From Bacteroidetes bacterium HGW-Bacteroidetes-1 (GTDB taxonomy: Bacteria; Bacteroidota; Bacteroidia; Bacteroidales; F082): 64,000 nt of DNA. The DNA lies in NCBI GenBank assembly GCA_002842755.1, contig PHDU01000009.1:1-64000 (forward strand), written 5' to 3'. The notes under the pieces are model-generated. The model worked only from the letters and a program-made list of their open reading frames with translations, searched no databases and was not told the DNA's origin. The position numbers and the translations under genes are program-made. Of this stretch, positions 53,334 through 62,701 are shown one piece after another; within the stretch, counting starts at the first letter, position 1, and each line of letters begins with the position of its first letter.

Positions 53334-53377
53334 CAAATATAAAATGTTTTTTTATTTCGGACAAATTTGTCCGAAAT
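53334..53377 (-). promoter_or_regulatory. norC promoter overlapped by a perfect 24-bp palindrome
   Basis: On the minus strand TATATTTG (53334-53341) is an exact -7 box, 85 bases before the norC ATG. The palindrome 53354-53377, with centre CGGACAAATTTGTCCG, supplies the -33 TTG (53362-53364) exactly 20 bases upstream. A protein bound there would block RNA polymerase. The Rrf2 regulator encoded at 44 kb is the natural candidate. A second small palindrome, TATTTGCAAATA (53285-53296), lies in the leader. Confidence 0.7.
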
Positions 53378-53547
53378 TATTTTAATAAATTATTTCAATG
53401 ACTTAATGATTTACCTGAAATGAAAAATAAGACGAAAGACAAAAACTTTTAGCGTTTGAGTCAAGTTCAAATCCGGAATTGGACTTTAAGAATTATACGA
53501 AGGGAAGGTAAAAAAATCTATTAACAACTGACCAATTAAAATCACAG

Positions 53548-54735
53548 TTAAAATCCAACCCTTTTCTTCTTATTTTCAATCAATTGAAACAAGGTTTCAG
53601 CAGGGTATTCAAACTTATTGGTGAGCATCATGGCTGCAATAACATAGGGTTTATAACCTGCTTCAAGATAAGTACGGATGCGGTAACTTTCAAAAACATG
53701 TGCTTCAACTTCTCCTTCTTTACATGAAATACCGCTTATGTCGGCAGGCAGACAATGGAGATAAAGAGCGTCTTGATTTTTGGTACGTTCCATTCTTTTG
53801 GCATTATATTCCCAGTCCTTATGCTTTGCATTATTAGCGAGGCAGCTTTGCTCGAGTGATTTGAGGCCATTTTTATCAGCTGTTTTGAGCAATTCTGTTC
53901 TTTGCTGCATGATATGAAACGGCGCCCAGCTTTTTGGATAAACAATATCAGCATCCTGCATCGCATCTTCCATTGAGTGGTTAATGTGAAAAGATCCGCC
54001 ACTTTTTTGAGTATTTCTTTTTGCTATATCAACAATTTCTGGTATCAGTTCATATCCTTCCGGATAGGCCAGTTCAATATTCATCCCAAATCGTGACATG
54101 AGGGCAATAATACCTTGCGGAACCGAAAGTGGCTTTCCATAACTTGGTGAATAAGCCCAGCTCATGACCATTTTTTTCCCACGTAGGTTATCAAGAGAAC
54201 CCATTTGATGTTCAAGGTGCAAAAGGTCGGCAAGGGACTGGGTTGGATGGTCCATATCGCATTGCAGGTTAATAATTCCAGGTCTTTCAGGAAGCACACC
54301 CTGAGCAAATCCCTCATCGAGGGCTGCGCCAACTTCACGCATGTAGGTGTTGCCTTCGCCAAGAAACATATCGTCGCGGATGCCAATAAAATCGCTAAGA
54401 AATGAAATCATATTTGCCGTTTCACGTACAGTTTCGCCATGGGCAATCTGCGATTTTTCTTCATCAAGATCCTGTACTGCCAGCCCTAGTAGATTGGCTG
54501 CAGAAGCAAAAGAGAATCTCGTCCTTGTTGAATTGTCGCGAAAATTTGAGATTGCAAGACCTGAATCAAATAACCTTGCTGAAATATTTGCTGCACGCAT
54601 GGCTTTCAGTGTTTTGGCTACCTCCATGATGGTTTTTATTTCGTCATCTGTTTTTTCCCAGGTCAACAAAAAATCATTGTGATATAAATGCTGATCCAGA
54701 GAAGCCAGTTTTTTAATGTTTTCGTTAATATTCAT
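53548..54735 (-). CDS. ygeW: Knotted carbamoyltransferase, YgeW-like
   Basis: A 395-residue protein of the aspartate/ornithine carbamoyltransferase superfamily. The carbamoyl-phosphate motif is STRTRF (in NFRDNSTRTRFSFASAANLLGL), with HPTQSLADLLHLEH and LYLHCLPADIS further on. The length and the sequence around STRTRF fit YgeW rather than ArgF or PyrB. The true substrate is not certain. A ygeY-like gene lies directly upstream on the same strand. Confidence 0.8.
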   Translation of the reverse strand: MNINENIKKLASLDQHLYHNDFLLTWEKTDDEIKTIMEVAKTLKAMRAANISARLFDSGLAISNFRDNSTRTRFSFASAANLLGLAVQDLDEEKSQIAHGETVRETANMISFLSDFIGIRDDMFLGEGNTYMREVGAALDEGFAQGVLPERPGIINLQCDMDHPTQSLADLLHLEHQMGSLDNLRGKKMVMSWAYSPSYGKPLSVPQGIIALMSRFGMNIELAYPEGYELIPEIVDIAKRNTQKSGGSFHINHSMEDAMQDADIVYPKSWAPFHIMQQRTELLKTADKNGLKSLEQSCLANNAKHKDWEYNAKRMERTKNQDALYLHCLPADISGISCKEGEVEAHVFESYRIRTYLEAGYKPYVIAAMMLTNKFEYPAETLFQLIENKKKRVGF

Positions 54736-54797
54736 TTTATAAATATTAAAATTTTAATTCAAGTATTGGAATCGATTGTCAATAGATTATGATTGTT

Positions 54798-55997
54798 TCA
54801 GCTCTTTTGAGCCATTTCAAAAATATAGCCTGCATAAAATGCAGAAGCGGCAACCAGATCATCCATATTAATTTTTTCGTTGGGTGCATGTGCCATCACT
54901 TCATTTCCGGGGCCAAAACCGATGGTTGGGATGCCATAGATACCATTAATGGTAACCCCATTGGTCGAGAAAGTCCATTTATCAATGATTGGTTTGCGAC
55001 CAAAAAGCTGATCAAAAGCGCGCGCACCTGTTTGAACAATTTCATGTTGCTCATCAATTTTCCAGGTAGGGTAATATTTCTCCATGCCATAAGTAAGTCC
55101 GGTATAGGCCGTTTCAGTATAGTTAAGTACTTCAACTTTTGCATTCATTCCCTCTACCAGCTGTTCAATTTCTCTAACGGCTGATGCTTTGGTTTCTCCC
55201 CAGGTAAGTCGTCGGTCAAGGTGCAGCCTTGCAAAATCCGCAACAGCGCACAAAGAAGGACTTCCTGAAATAATTTCTGAGATAGTTACACTGCCTTTGC
55301 CCAGAAATAAATCAGTTGCAAGTCGTTCATTCAATTTTTCGATTTCAAGTGCCGCTTTTGAAGCCATATAAATGGCGTTTTTTCCACGCTCAGGAGCAGA
55401 ACCATGTGACGATAAGCCATAAAAACTCACATGCATTTCCATACGACCTCTATGGCCGCGATAGATATTCAGGTTTGTTGGCTCGGTACTAATGACAAAA
55501 TCAGGTTTTATACCATCTTCTTCAATGATATATTTCCAGCACAAACCATCACAATCTTCCTCCATTACACTACCTACAAAATAAACAGTTAGATTTTCAG
55601 CCAATCCTAGTTCTTTCACAATCATTCCGGTTGTAATAAAAGAGGCAACACCGCCTTTCTGGTCCACTGTACCTCGACCATGTACAAAACCGTCTTTAAT
55701 TTCACCTCCAAACGGATCAAAATCCCAGTTACCCTGATGACCAATATCAACAACATCCATGTGACCGTCAATTGCCAGAATATGTTTTCCAGTACCAATG
55801 CGGCCAATTACGTTGCCCAGTCCATCGATAAACACCTCATCAAAACCAGCTTCTTCCATCTGATGCTTTAACTCCAGCTGTACCTCTTTTTCATGTAAGC
55901 TCAACGATTTGTATTTTACTAGTTTTGATAAGTTCTCTGCTGTTTGGTTTCGATAGAGCTCTGCAAGCGTAATAATTTGATTAAATGTATCTTTCAT
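54798..55997 (-). CDS. ygeY: M20-family metallohydrolase, YgeY-like
   Basis: A 399-residue metallohydrolase of the M20/ArgE/DapE family. Metal ligands are visible in DGHMDVVD (H79, D81), GRGTVDQKGG (D112) and the catalytic MEEDCDG (E146, E147). The lid-domain region has HRGRMEMHVSFYGLSSHGSAPERGKNAI, as in YgeY. In enterobacteria ygeW, ygeX, ygeY and ygeZ cluster and are linked to anaerobic purine or carbamoyl-compound breakdown. Here only ygeW and ygeY are side by side. Confidence 0.8.
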   Translation of the reverse strand: MKDTFNQIITLAELYRNQTAENLSKLVKYKSLSLHEKEVQLELKHQMEEAGFDEVFIDGLGNVIGRIGTGKHILAIDGHMDVVDIGHQGNWDFDPFGGEIKDGFVHGRGTVDQKGGVASFITTGMIVKELGLAENLTVYFVGSVMEEDCDGLCWKYIIEEDGIKPDFVISTEPTNLNIYRGHRGRMEMHVSFYGLSSHGSAPERGKNAIYMASKAALEIEKLNERLATDLFLGKGSVTISEIISGSPSLCAVADFARLHLDRRLTWGETKASAVREIEQLVEGMNAKVEVLNYTETAYTGLTYGMEKYYPTWKIDEQHEIVQTGARAFDQLFGRKPIIDKWTFSTNGVTINGIYGIPTIGFGPGNEVMAHAPNEKINMDDLVAASAFYAGYIFEMAQKS

Positions 55998-56250
55998 AAT
56001 TTTTATAGCTTATTTTAACTGATAAAATTAAGCGTTTTCCTTTGATGCATGGAACAAAAGAATAGTTGTTGAATGAAATATGGGATAAAAAACTATGAAA
56101 TAGTATTATGAAAGTAAAATTAACTAACTTATGAATGAAAATAAATGTAATTTTTCTATCAAAGGGTTTGTTAAAAAATTAAAGCCGAAAATGTTATGAC
56201 ATTTAATTACTTTTTCTTTTTTATTTAAGGGTTTAACAGTAAAAAAAATG

Positions 56251-56258
56251 TAAATTTG
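56251..56258 (+). promoter_or_regulatory. Promoter -7 box before the DUF2007 gene
   Basis: TAAATTTG fits TAnnTTTG, 53 bases upstream of the ATG at 56312. The rest of the gap 55998-56311 is AT-rich without other visible signals. Confidence 0.4.
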
Positions 56259-56311
56259 ATCATTGTTCTATATGAAAGCAGTTCTTTTTCCATTTCCAAA
56301 ATTGAAACTAT

Positions 56312-56551
56312 ATGATGAGAGGAAATAGTGAACTTATTAAAGTTTACACCGGACGTGATGTGCAGGTTCACATCTTAAAGGATGAGTTAGAAGCCAATGG
56401 TATTGGTGCTATGATACGTGATGACTTTCACTCAGGTGCTCTGGCTGGTTTTGGAGGTGGTGTTCCAACAGCTATTGACCTGTTTATTCTTGCTGACGAC
56501 AAAGAGAAAGCAATGCCTTTGATCGATGCCTTTATATCTCGTAATGCCTAA
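56312..56551 (+). CDS. DUF2007-type small protein
   Basis: A 79-residue protein that fits the DUF2007 (putative signal-transducing) family: VYTGRDVQVHILKDELEANGIGAMIRDD followed by a glycine-rich turn and IDLFILADDKEKAMPLID. It resembles a small alpha/beta ferredoxin-like fold with no catalytic residues. Single-gene unit; function unknown. Confidence 0.75.
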   Translation: MMRGNSELIKVYTGRDVQVHILKDELEANGIGAMIRDDFHSGALAGFGGGVPTAIDLFILADDKEKAMPLIDAFISRNA

Positions 56552-56682
56552 ATCACGATCAATTTTCTTTAAATAATTTTATCAGGATACTTATCCTTTA
56601 ATTTTATAAGTCAGAGATGATCATATTCTTTATTTCATCTGAATAATTTAAAAGGTACAATAAAACCAAAGGACATAAGTTC

Positions 56683-56690
56683 TAATTTTG
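56683..56690 (+). promoter_or_regulatory. Promoter -7 box of the TolC-family gene
   Basis: TAATTTTG fits TAnnTTTG. It overlaps an in-frame TTG at 56688, which therefore cannot be the translation start. Confidence 0.45.
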
Positions 56691-56705
56691 GTTTTTGTTG
56701 TAAAA

Positions 56706-58259
56706 ATGAACTTCCTGAATATGATGACAATTAAAACTATAAATAATCAATCATTTTTTAGAACCCTTTTTAAAGGGTTGCTAATGCTTTTGTTATACTT
56801 TTTTTTGGCAGAAACCAAGCATGCGAACGCGCAGCAGGAACCTGATTACCTGTCGCTTACAGAAGTTATTAAAATAGCACAGGAGAAGTCGCCTGATGCC
56901 ATGATAGCACGTCATCGTTTTAGAAGGAGTTATTGGGAGTACCGTAGCTTCAGGGCCGGATACCTTCCCAATCTACGTCTTGATGCAACGCTGCCAAATT
57001 TTAACCGTAGTATCGAAGCTATCCCACAGTCGGATGGAAGTGAAATATACCGTGAACGCACACTTGCACGTTACTCCACCAATGTGTCAATCACCCAGAA
57101 AGTAGGACTGACAGGAGGAGAGGTTTTTTTGCAATCGGGTTTGCAGCGTCTCGACAACTTTTACACCGATACTTCCACACGACAATATCTCTCCACGCCC
57201 GTTAATATTGGTTTTCGACAGCCGCTTTTTGGTTATAATGCCTATAAATGGGATAAACAAATCGAGCCAATGCGTTACGAAGAAGCCAAACGGCAGTACC
57301 TTGAGGCTAACGAAAGGGTAGCGTCAACGGCAATCAACCATTTTTTTAACTTGCTCATGGCTCAGGTTGATAAAAGCATTGCGCTTAAAAATCAAGCCAA
57401 TTACGATACCCTTTATAATATTGCAAAAGGCCGATTTGTTCTGGGTAAGATTGCTGAGAACGAACTGCTTCAATTAGAGCTTAATCTGCTTCGGGCAGAA
57501 TCCTCTGTCGAAACTGCCGATCTGAATTACCAAAACATGCTTTTTACTTTCAAGTCCTATCTCCGTTTACAAACCAATCAGTCGGTGGTTTTGGTGCCAC
57601 CTTCCAAAACAGACCATTATAATGTGAGCATTGAGGAAGCGCTTGGTGAAGCACGCAGCAACACTTCCTCCGGCCTTAATTTTGATCGTCAGATTCTTGA
57701 AGCTCAAAGTCAGTTAAGTATGGCACGCACTCAGGGACGATTTGATGCCGAGATTAATGCCAGTTTTGGACTTACACAAACTGCCGATAAATTTATCAAT
57801 TCTTACAATAAACCATTGGATGAGGAAAGGGTCGCAATCGGGATAACGATCCCAATTCTTGACTGGGGTCAGGCAAAAGGACGCATCAAAATGGCTGAAT
57901 CGAACCTAGAACTTGTTCGCACATCCATCGAGCAGGAGCGAATGGATTTTGAACAAAATATCTTTTTAAAAGTGATGCATTTCAATATGCAGAAGAACCA
58001 GTTACTGATTGCTTCCAAAGCGGATACAGTGGCACAAAAACGCTTTGATGTGACCCAAAAAAGGTATATGATCGGCAAAGTGAATGACATCCTAGAGCTT
58101 AATAATGCTCAAATCGACAACGATAATGCTAAAATGGGTTATTATAATGCACTTAAAACATACTGGAACAGTTATTATGAATTACGTCAGCTAACCCTTT
58201 TCGATTTCAGAGATAATCGAAAAATCAGTGTTCTTCCGGAAAAAGTCATTGTAAATTAG
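56706..58259 (+). CDS. TolC-family outer-membrane protein
   Basis: About 517 residues with a signal peptide (LLMLLLYFFLAETKHANAQ) and two outer-membrane efflux (OEP) repeats made of long helices. Landmarks are YLSLTEVIKIAQEKSPD at the start, a beta-strand region (NVSITQKVGLTGGEVFLQSG), and a second repeat with ITIPILDWGQAKGRIKMAE and DILELNNAQIDNDNAKMGYYNALKTYW. It would form a trimeric exit duct for an efflux or secretion system, but no inner-membrane partner genes are adjacent. ATG codons at 56721 and 56724 are alternative starts. Confidence 0.83.
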   Translation: MNFLNMMTIKTINNQSFFRTLFKGLLMLLLYFFLAETKHANAQQEPDYLSLTEVIKIAQEKSPDAMIARHRFRRSYWEYRSFRAGYLPNLRLDATLPNFNRSIEAIPQSDGSEIYRERTLARYSTNVSITQKVGLTGGEVFLQSGLQRLDNFYTDTSTRQYLSTPVNIGFRQPLFGYNAYKWDKQIEPMRYEEAKRQYLEANERVASTAINHFFNLLMAQVDKSIALKNQANYDTLYNIAKGRFVLGKIAENELLQLELNLLRAESSVETADLNYQNMLFTFKSYLRLQTNQSVVLVPPSKTDHYNVSIEEALGEARSNTSSGLNFDRQILEAQSQLSMARTQGRFDAEINASFGLTQTADKFINSYNKPLDEERVAIGITIPILDWGQAKGRIKMAESNLELVRTSIEQERMDFEQNIFLKVMHFNMQKNQLLIASKADTVAQKRFDVTQKRYMIGKVNDILELNNAQIDNDNAKMGYYNALKTYWNSYYELRQLTLFDFRDNRKISVLPEKVIVN

Positions 58260-58393
58260 CTTATCATTTAATAAAATTGCATATTCAAACAATTTCCTCT
58301 TTCCAATTGACAATACAAGTTGCGTGTACATAAAATGCTTGTTAAAGCTTCTTAAACCACTTTCTTTCCATGATCTGTTTTAACGGAATTTAT

Positions 58394-58401
58394 TAATTTT
58401 G
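58394..58401 (+). promoter_or_regulatory. Promoter -7 box of the peroxiredoxin gene
   Basis: TAATTTTG fits TAnnTTTG and lies 37 bases before the ATG at 58439. Confidence 0.45.
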
Positions 58402-58438
58402 CAACAAATTTCAATTAAAAACTCTAACAATCAGTAAA

Positions 58439-59068
58439 ATGGCAGTATTAGTAGGAAAAAAAGCCCCTTATTTTGAAGCAGACGCCGTAATCGATGGCGA
58501 ATTTGAAGAGAAGTTTTCACTTCAGCAGTTCATTGGAAAAAAGCATGTAGTGTTTTTCTTCTATCCTTTGGATTTTACCTTTGTTTGTCCAACGGAAATA
58601 ATCGCTTTTCAGGATCGGATTGAAGATTTTGAAAAACGTAATGTAGCCGTTGTTGGCTGCTCCATCGACTCTAAGTTTTCACACTGGGCCTGGCTCAATA
58701 CCCCACGCGACAAAGGCGGTATCGAAGGCGTGAAATACCCACTTGTTTCGGATCTTAGCAAAACCATCTCAACCAATTATGATGTTTTAGCAGGTGAGTT
58801 CGACTACAATGACGATGGAGAAATGGAATTTAATGGTGAAGCAGTTGCCTATCGGGGTCTTTTTCTGATCGATAAGCAGGGTGTTGTGCGTCATCAGGTA
58901 GTGAATGATCTTCCGCTTGGAAGAAGCGTTGACGAAGCCATCCGCATGATCGATGCTTTACAGTATTTTGAAGAACATGGTGAAGTTTGCCCTGCCAACT
59001 GGAAACCTGGTGAAGATGCAATGCAGGCTACCCATGATGGTGTTGCCAATTATCTGGCAAAGCACTAA
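58439..59068 (+). CDS. Typical 2-Cys peroxiredoxin (AhpC/Prx1 type)
   Basis: A 209-residue peroxidase. The peroxidatic cysteine is C50 in FYPLDFTFVCPTEI and the resolving cysteine is about C184 in GEVCPANW. The conserved arginine is in the RGLFLIDKQG region's neighbourhood. It reduces hydrogen peroxide and organic peroxides with thioredoxin or a dedicated reductase. It is monocistronic between its own -7 box and a strong terminator. Confidence 0.93.
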   Translation: MAVLVGKKAPYFEADAVIDGEFEEKFSLQQFIGKKHVVFFFYPLDFTFVCPTEIIAFQDRIEDFEKRNVAVVGCSIDSKFSHWAWLNTPRDKGGIEGVKYPLVSDLSKTISTNYDVLAGEFDYNDDGEMEFNGEAVAYRGLFLIDKQGVVRHQVVNDLPLGRSVDEAIRMIDALQYFEEHGEVCPANWKPGEDAMQATHDGVANYLAKH

Positions 59069-59108
59069 AAGTGATCGATTGCACATGAAACTTCATTTGT
59101 CAAAGGAC

Positions 59109-59145
59109 AAAAAAGGCTGCCCCTGCAAAAAGGGCAGCCTTTTTT
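59109..59145 (+). terminator. Rho-independent terminator of the peroxiredoxin gene
   Basis: GGCTGCCC pairs with GGGCAGCC, extended by an A6/T6 tract on both sides. The tract makes it work in either direction, so it also serves the convergent mazG gene (stop at 59190). Confidence 0.93.
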
Positions 59146-59189
59146 CAATTCTAAATGACTTATATCCTTAATATAGTAAAAAGTAGAAA

Positions 59190-59960
59190 TCATTCATTTT
59201 TTTTTGCTTCATTCCAAAGCGCATCCATTTCGTCGAGAGTCATTTCAGCAAGTTGTTTAGGAATCTTCGCTGCACTTCCTTCGATATAAGAGAAACGGGA
59301 ACGAAATTTTCTATTGGTTCGCTCTAAAGCATCTTCCGGATTCACACCAATATAACGTGCATAATTGACCAGAGCAAACAACAGATCGCCGAATTCATCT
59401 TCTAATCTTTCCGCAGGAGCCTGCTGATTCACTTCATGCTGAAGTTCCATCATTTCTTCTTCAACTTTCTTCCAGACATCCCCTTTGGTTTTCCATTCAA
59501 ATCCAACACCTCCTGCCTTTTCCTGCATGCGATAAGCTTTGAGTAGTGCAGGAAGGCTGATTGGAACTCCTTCTAATACGGAACGATTACCTTCTTTAAG
59601 TTTAATTTTCTCCCAATTGTTTTTCACATCAATGTGATCGGTAACTTTTACATCACTATAAATATGTGGATGACGCACAATAAGCTTTTCCGAAATTGAG
59701 TCCAAAACATCTTTAATGTTAAAAGCACCTGTTTCAGAACCTATTTTGGCATAAAAAACAAGATGAAGCATCAGGTCACCCAACTCTTTTTTAATATTAT
59801 CAGGATCATTATTCAGAATTGCATCACTCAGTTCATAGGTTTCTTCAATGGTAAGATGACGCAAGCTTTCAAGCGTTTGAACGCGATCCCAGGGGCAGCC
59901 TTCACGAAGCTCATCCATTATTGAGAGTAAACGTTCGAAGGCCTCCAATTTTTCTTTCAT
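59190..59960 (-). CDS. mazG: Nucleoside triphosphate pyrophosphohydrolase MazG
   Basis: A 256-residue house-cleaning enzyme that hydrolyses (d)NTPs to monophosphates. It has two MazG domains. The first carries REGCPWDRVQTLESLRHLTIEETYELSDAI and KKELGDLMLHLVFYAKIG (ExxE...ExxD metal site); the second has the EEEMMELQHEV ... EDEFGDLLFALVNYARY site. Length fits the E. coli-type enzyme. Not to be confused with the toxin-antitoxin role suggested by the historical name. Confidence 0.92.
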   Translation of the reverse strand: MKEKLEAFERLLSIMDELREGCPWDRVQTLESLRHLTIEETYELSDAILNNDPDNIKKELGDLMLHLVFYAKIGSETGAFNIKDVLDSISEKLIVRHPHIYSDVKVTDHIDVKNNWEKIKLKEGNRSVLEGVPISLPALLKAYRMQEKAGGVGFEWKTKGDVWKKVEEEMMELQHEVNQQAPAERLEDEFGDLLFALVNYARYIGVNPEDALERTNRKFRSRFSYIEGSAAKIPKQLAEMTLDEMDALWNEAKKNE

Positions 59961-60004
59961 AGATATTGCTGATTTTTTACAAAAGTAGTGCTTTATAACC
60001 GTTT

Positions 60005-60054
60005 CGGTTCATTGAAGCTCTTTTATAATCGGTTCATTGAAGCTCTTTTATAAT
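60005..60054. repeat. Perfect tandem duplication, 2 x 25 bp
   Basis: A 25-base unit beginning CGGTTCATTGAAG and ending CTTTTATAAT occurs twice head to tail (60005-60029, 60030-60054) in the gap between asnB and mazG. It is probably a recent slippage event. Confidence 0.9.
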
Positions 60055-60108
60055 AGGTCTTGCAACTCTCTACAGCCTCATGCATTTAATCATTTATATA
60101 ACGGAAAG

Positions 60109-61779
60109 TTATTTCTGATAAGATTGTTCGTGAACTCCCTTAACAGCCCTGCCTGACGGATCGTTTAATTTTTGGAATGAAGCATCCCAAGCTAAAGCTT
60201 CCGGCGTGCTACATGCAACCGAAGGCACTGAAGGCACACAGGCTGCTGCTGTATCGGAAGGAAAATGCTCATTAAATATTGATCGATAATAATATTCTTC
60301 CTTGCTTTGAGGCGTGTTGATTGGGAAACGAAATTTAGCATTTTTCATTTCTTCATCGCTAATAATCTCTGAAACAAGTTTTTTCAGGCTGTCAATCCAA
60401 TTGTATCCAACACCATCAGAGAATTGCTCTTTCTGCCTCCAGACCACACTTTCGGGTAAATAATCTTCGAAGGCTTTACGCAGAATCCATTTTTCAATAC
60501 GTCCGTTACCAGCCATTTTATCCTTAGGATTGAGGCGCATGGAAACATCAAGAAATTCTTTGTCGAGGAAAGGGACTCTACCCTCAACACCCCAGGAAGC
60601 AAGCGATTTATTGGCTCTTAAACAATCGTAAAGATGCAGTTTGCCTAGTTTACGCACTGTTTCTTCATGAAATGAGAGTGCGTTCGGGGCTTTGTGAAAA
60701 TACAGATATCCACCAAAAATCTCATCTGCTCCTTCTCCTGAAAGGACCATTTTTATCCCCATTGATTTGATAACTCTTGCCAATAAATACATTGGTGTTG
60801 ACGCCCTTACAGTTGTAACATCATAGGTCTCAATATGGTAAATCACATCCCTTAAAGCATCTAAACCTTCCTGAACTGTAAAATTAACTTCATGATGAAC
60901 GGTTCCAAGATGTGACGCTACTTTTTGCGCTGCTGCCAGGTCAGGAGACCCATCAAGTCCAATGGCAAAGGAATGTAAGCGAGGCCACCAGGCTTGTTGC
61001 TCATCGTCTGTTTCAACACGTTTAGGTGCAAATTTTGTTGCAATTGCTGAGATGATTGAAGAATCCAAACCGCCGGAAAGTAAAACGCCATAGGGCACAT
61101 CCGACATAAGCTGACGGTGAACAGCGCTTTCCAGCGATTTTTTAAGCTGTTCAATATCTGTTGAATTGTCTTTGACATTATCATAGAAGTTCCATTCGCG
61201 TTGATACCATTTTTTTGGGATACCATCGGAACTTAGTAAATAGTGACCAGGAGGAAATTCCTCTATCCTGCTGCATACTCCCTCAAGTGCTTTTAGTTCT
61301 GAAGCAACATAAAAGTTTCCGAATTTATCCCACCCCATATATAATGGTATGATGCCAATATGATCACGTGCAATCAGGTAGGTGTCGTTGATGTTGTCGT
61401 AAAGTGCAAAAGCAAAGATTCCATTTAGATCTTCAAGAAAATCTACCCCTTTTTCATCATATAAAGCAATGATAATTTCGCAATCTGATTGTGTTTGAAA
61501 GGCATAAGGCTTTACAAGTTTTTCTTTCAATTGAACATGGTTATAAATTTCACCATTAACTGCAAGCACAAGATTTCGATCCTTGCTGTAAAGCGGCTGA
61601 CCACCTGAAATAGGATCAACAATGGCAAGCCTTTCATGCGCCATTATGACTTTATCTCCATAATACATACCCGACCAGTCAGGTCCGCGATGACGCACCT
61701 TTTTCGACATATCCAATATTTGGGGCCTTATCACCTGAGAACTGGTCTTTAAATCAAAAACGCAGACTATTCCGCACAT
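60109..61779 (-). CDS. asnB: Asparagine synthase (glutamine-hydrolysing), AsnB
   Basis: A 556-residue two-domain enzyme. The N-terminal glutaminase has the catalytic Cys2 (MCGIVCVFD), VRHRGPDWSG and NGEIYNH. The synthetase domain has the pyrophosphate loop SGGLDSSIIS and SGEGADEIFGGYLYFHKAP. The C-terminus has PSVACSTPEALAWDASF, as in E. coli-type AsnB. It makes asparagine from aspartate, glutamine and ATP in the cytoplasm. Confidence 0.95.
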   Translation of the reverse strand: MCGIVCVFDLKTSSQVIRPQILDMSKKVRHRGPDWSGMYYGDKVIMAHERLAIVDPISGGQPLYSKDRNLVLAVNGEIYNHVQLKEKLVKPYAFQTQSDCEIIIALYDEKGVDFLEDLNGIFAFALYDNINDTYLIARDHIGIIPLYMGWDKFGNFYVASELKALEGVCSRIEEFPPGHYLLSSDGIPKKWYQREWNFYDNVKDNSTDIEQLKKSLESAVHRQLMSDVPYGVLLSGGLDSSIISAIATKFAPKRVETDDEQQAWWPRLHSFAIGLDGSPDLAAAQKVASHLGTVHHEVNFTVQEGLDALRDVIYHIETYDVTTVRASTPMYLLARVIKSMGIKMVLSGEGADEIFGGYLYFHKAPNALSFHEETVRKLGKLHLYDCLRANKSLASWGVEGRVPFLDKEFLDVSMRLNPKDKMAGNGRIEKWILRKAFEDYLPESVVWRQKEQFSDGVGYNWIDSLKKLVSEIISDEEMKNAKFRFPINTPQSKEEYYYRSIFNEHFPSDTAAACVPSVPSVACSTPEALAWDASFQKLNDPSGRAVKGVHEQSYQK

Positions 61780-61867
61780 ATGTAAGTATATTAATATGAT
61801 TAATCTGCAGCAAAAATAGTGTTTAACTTTTTATATGCCGCCTATAGTCTAAAAAAGTCATAGGGTT

Positions 61868-62701
61868 TCAGGACAAAACGGTGGTCAGTGACAAAACAGC
61901 CATCGCCAGTTCCTGGTTTCCGGTAATTGTGATCTGGTGAATATACTTCTCTTTTTCGAGGTCGGTATTGGTGAAGAGAATCCATCCTACTGATGCCGGA
62001 ATAGTGATTCTGGTATCAAAATTAACATTGTTATTTTCAATTGAACTCCACTGGGAGCTTTTATTAATGAAAGAAAACCTCATCCTGATTTCGCCTGTAA
62101 TTTCTACTTCTAACAAATGATCTCTATAGTCAGAAGCTTTCCTGTCAAGGTGAGCTGGTAATGCCAACAAAAATGTTTCATAAACAGGTGTTAAAAATCT
62201 TTCAGACATAAGCAATGGTTGGTTCACAGCCATTCTCATCTGCATTTGGTGATGCCATTTTTCAGTATAATCGCGGGCAATATCAAACCAGTTGAGTGAT
62301 CTGTCCTGATAGGCCCAAGCAACAGGAAAAAGTGCTTCATCATCGGATTTGAGACGACTGTACAATTCAAAAACCTCTTGTTCGTATTTCTTTAATATCT
62401 CAACCAATATTCTCGGACTTAAGCGCCTTGTAGCAATAATCCATTGTTGGTTTAAAGTTTGAACATGATTGATTAAATCAGGAAGATAACTTAAGTCATT
62501 TTCACTTTGTTCAAAAAAATGATCACGCTGCATCGAAATTCTGCGCAATGAGCCATCCACAAGGTGCGAGGCCAGATCCTTTACTGTGCGGCCGTTAATG
62601 GGTGATGGTAAAAGCCATTCATTTGGCTGAAGATCTGCAAGAAAATAAATAAGCTCCTGATTTAAGTCTTCGAAAAGAGAAAGGGTTTCAATTGGTTTCA
62701 T
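61868..62701 (-). CDS. DinB / maleylpyruvate-isomerase N-terminal-fold protein
   Basis: A 277-residue protein whose first ~160 residues show the DinB/MDMPI four-helix pattern. Candidate metal histidines are in VKDLASHLVDGSLRR and in ARDYTEKWHHQMQMR. The C-terminal ~110 residues are beta-rich and may be an SCP2-like domain. Relatives bind zinc or nickel and transfer low-molecular-weight thiols; its reaction is unknown. No signal peptide. Confidence 0.72.
   Translation of the reverse strand: MKPIETLSLFEDLNQELIYFLADLQPNEWLLPSPINGRTVKDLASHLVDGSLRRISMQRDHFFEQSENDLSYLPDLINHVQTLNQQWIIATRRLSPRILVEILKKYEQEVFELYSRLKSDDEALFPVAWAYQDRSLNWFDIARDYTEKWHHQMQMRMAVNQPLLMSERFLTPVYETFLLALPAHLDRKASDYRDHLLEVEITGEIRMRFSFINKSSQWSSIENNNVNFDTRITIPASVGWILFTNTDLEKEKYIHQITITGNQELAMAVLSLTTVLS

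Noticed and set aside
59190-59960. mazG as part of a toxin-antitoxin pair
   Set aside because: No mazE or mazF gene is adjacent and the protein is the ordinary two-domain pyrophosphohydrolase.
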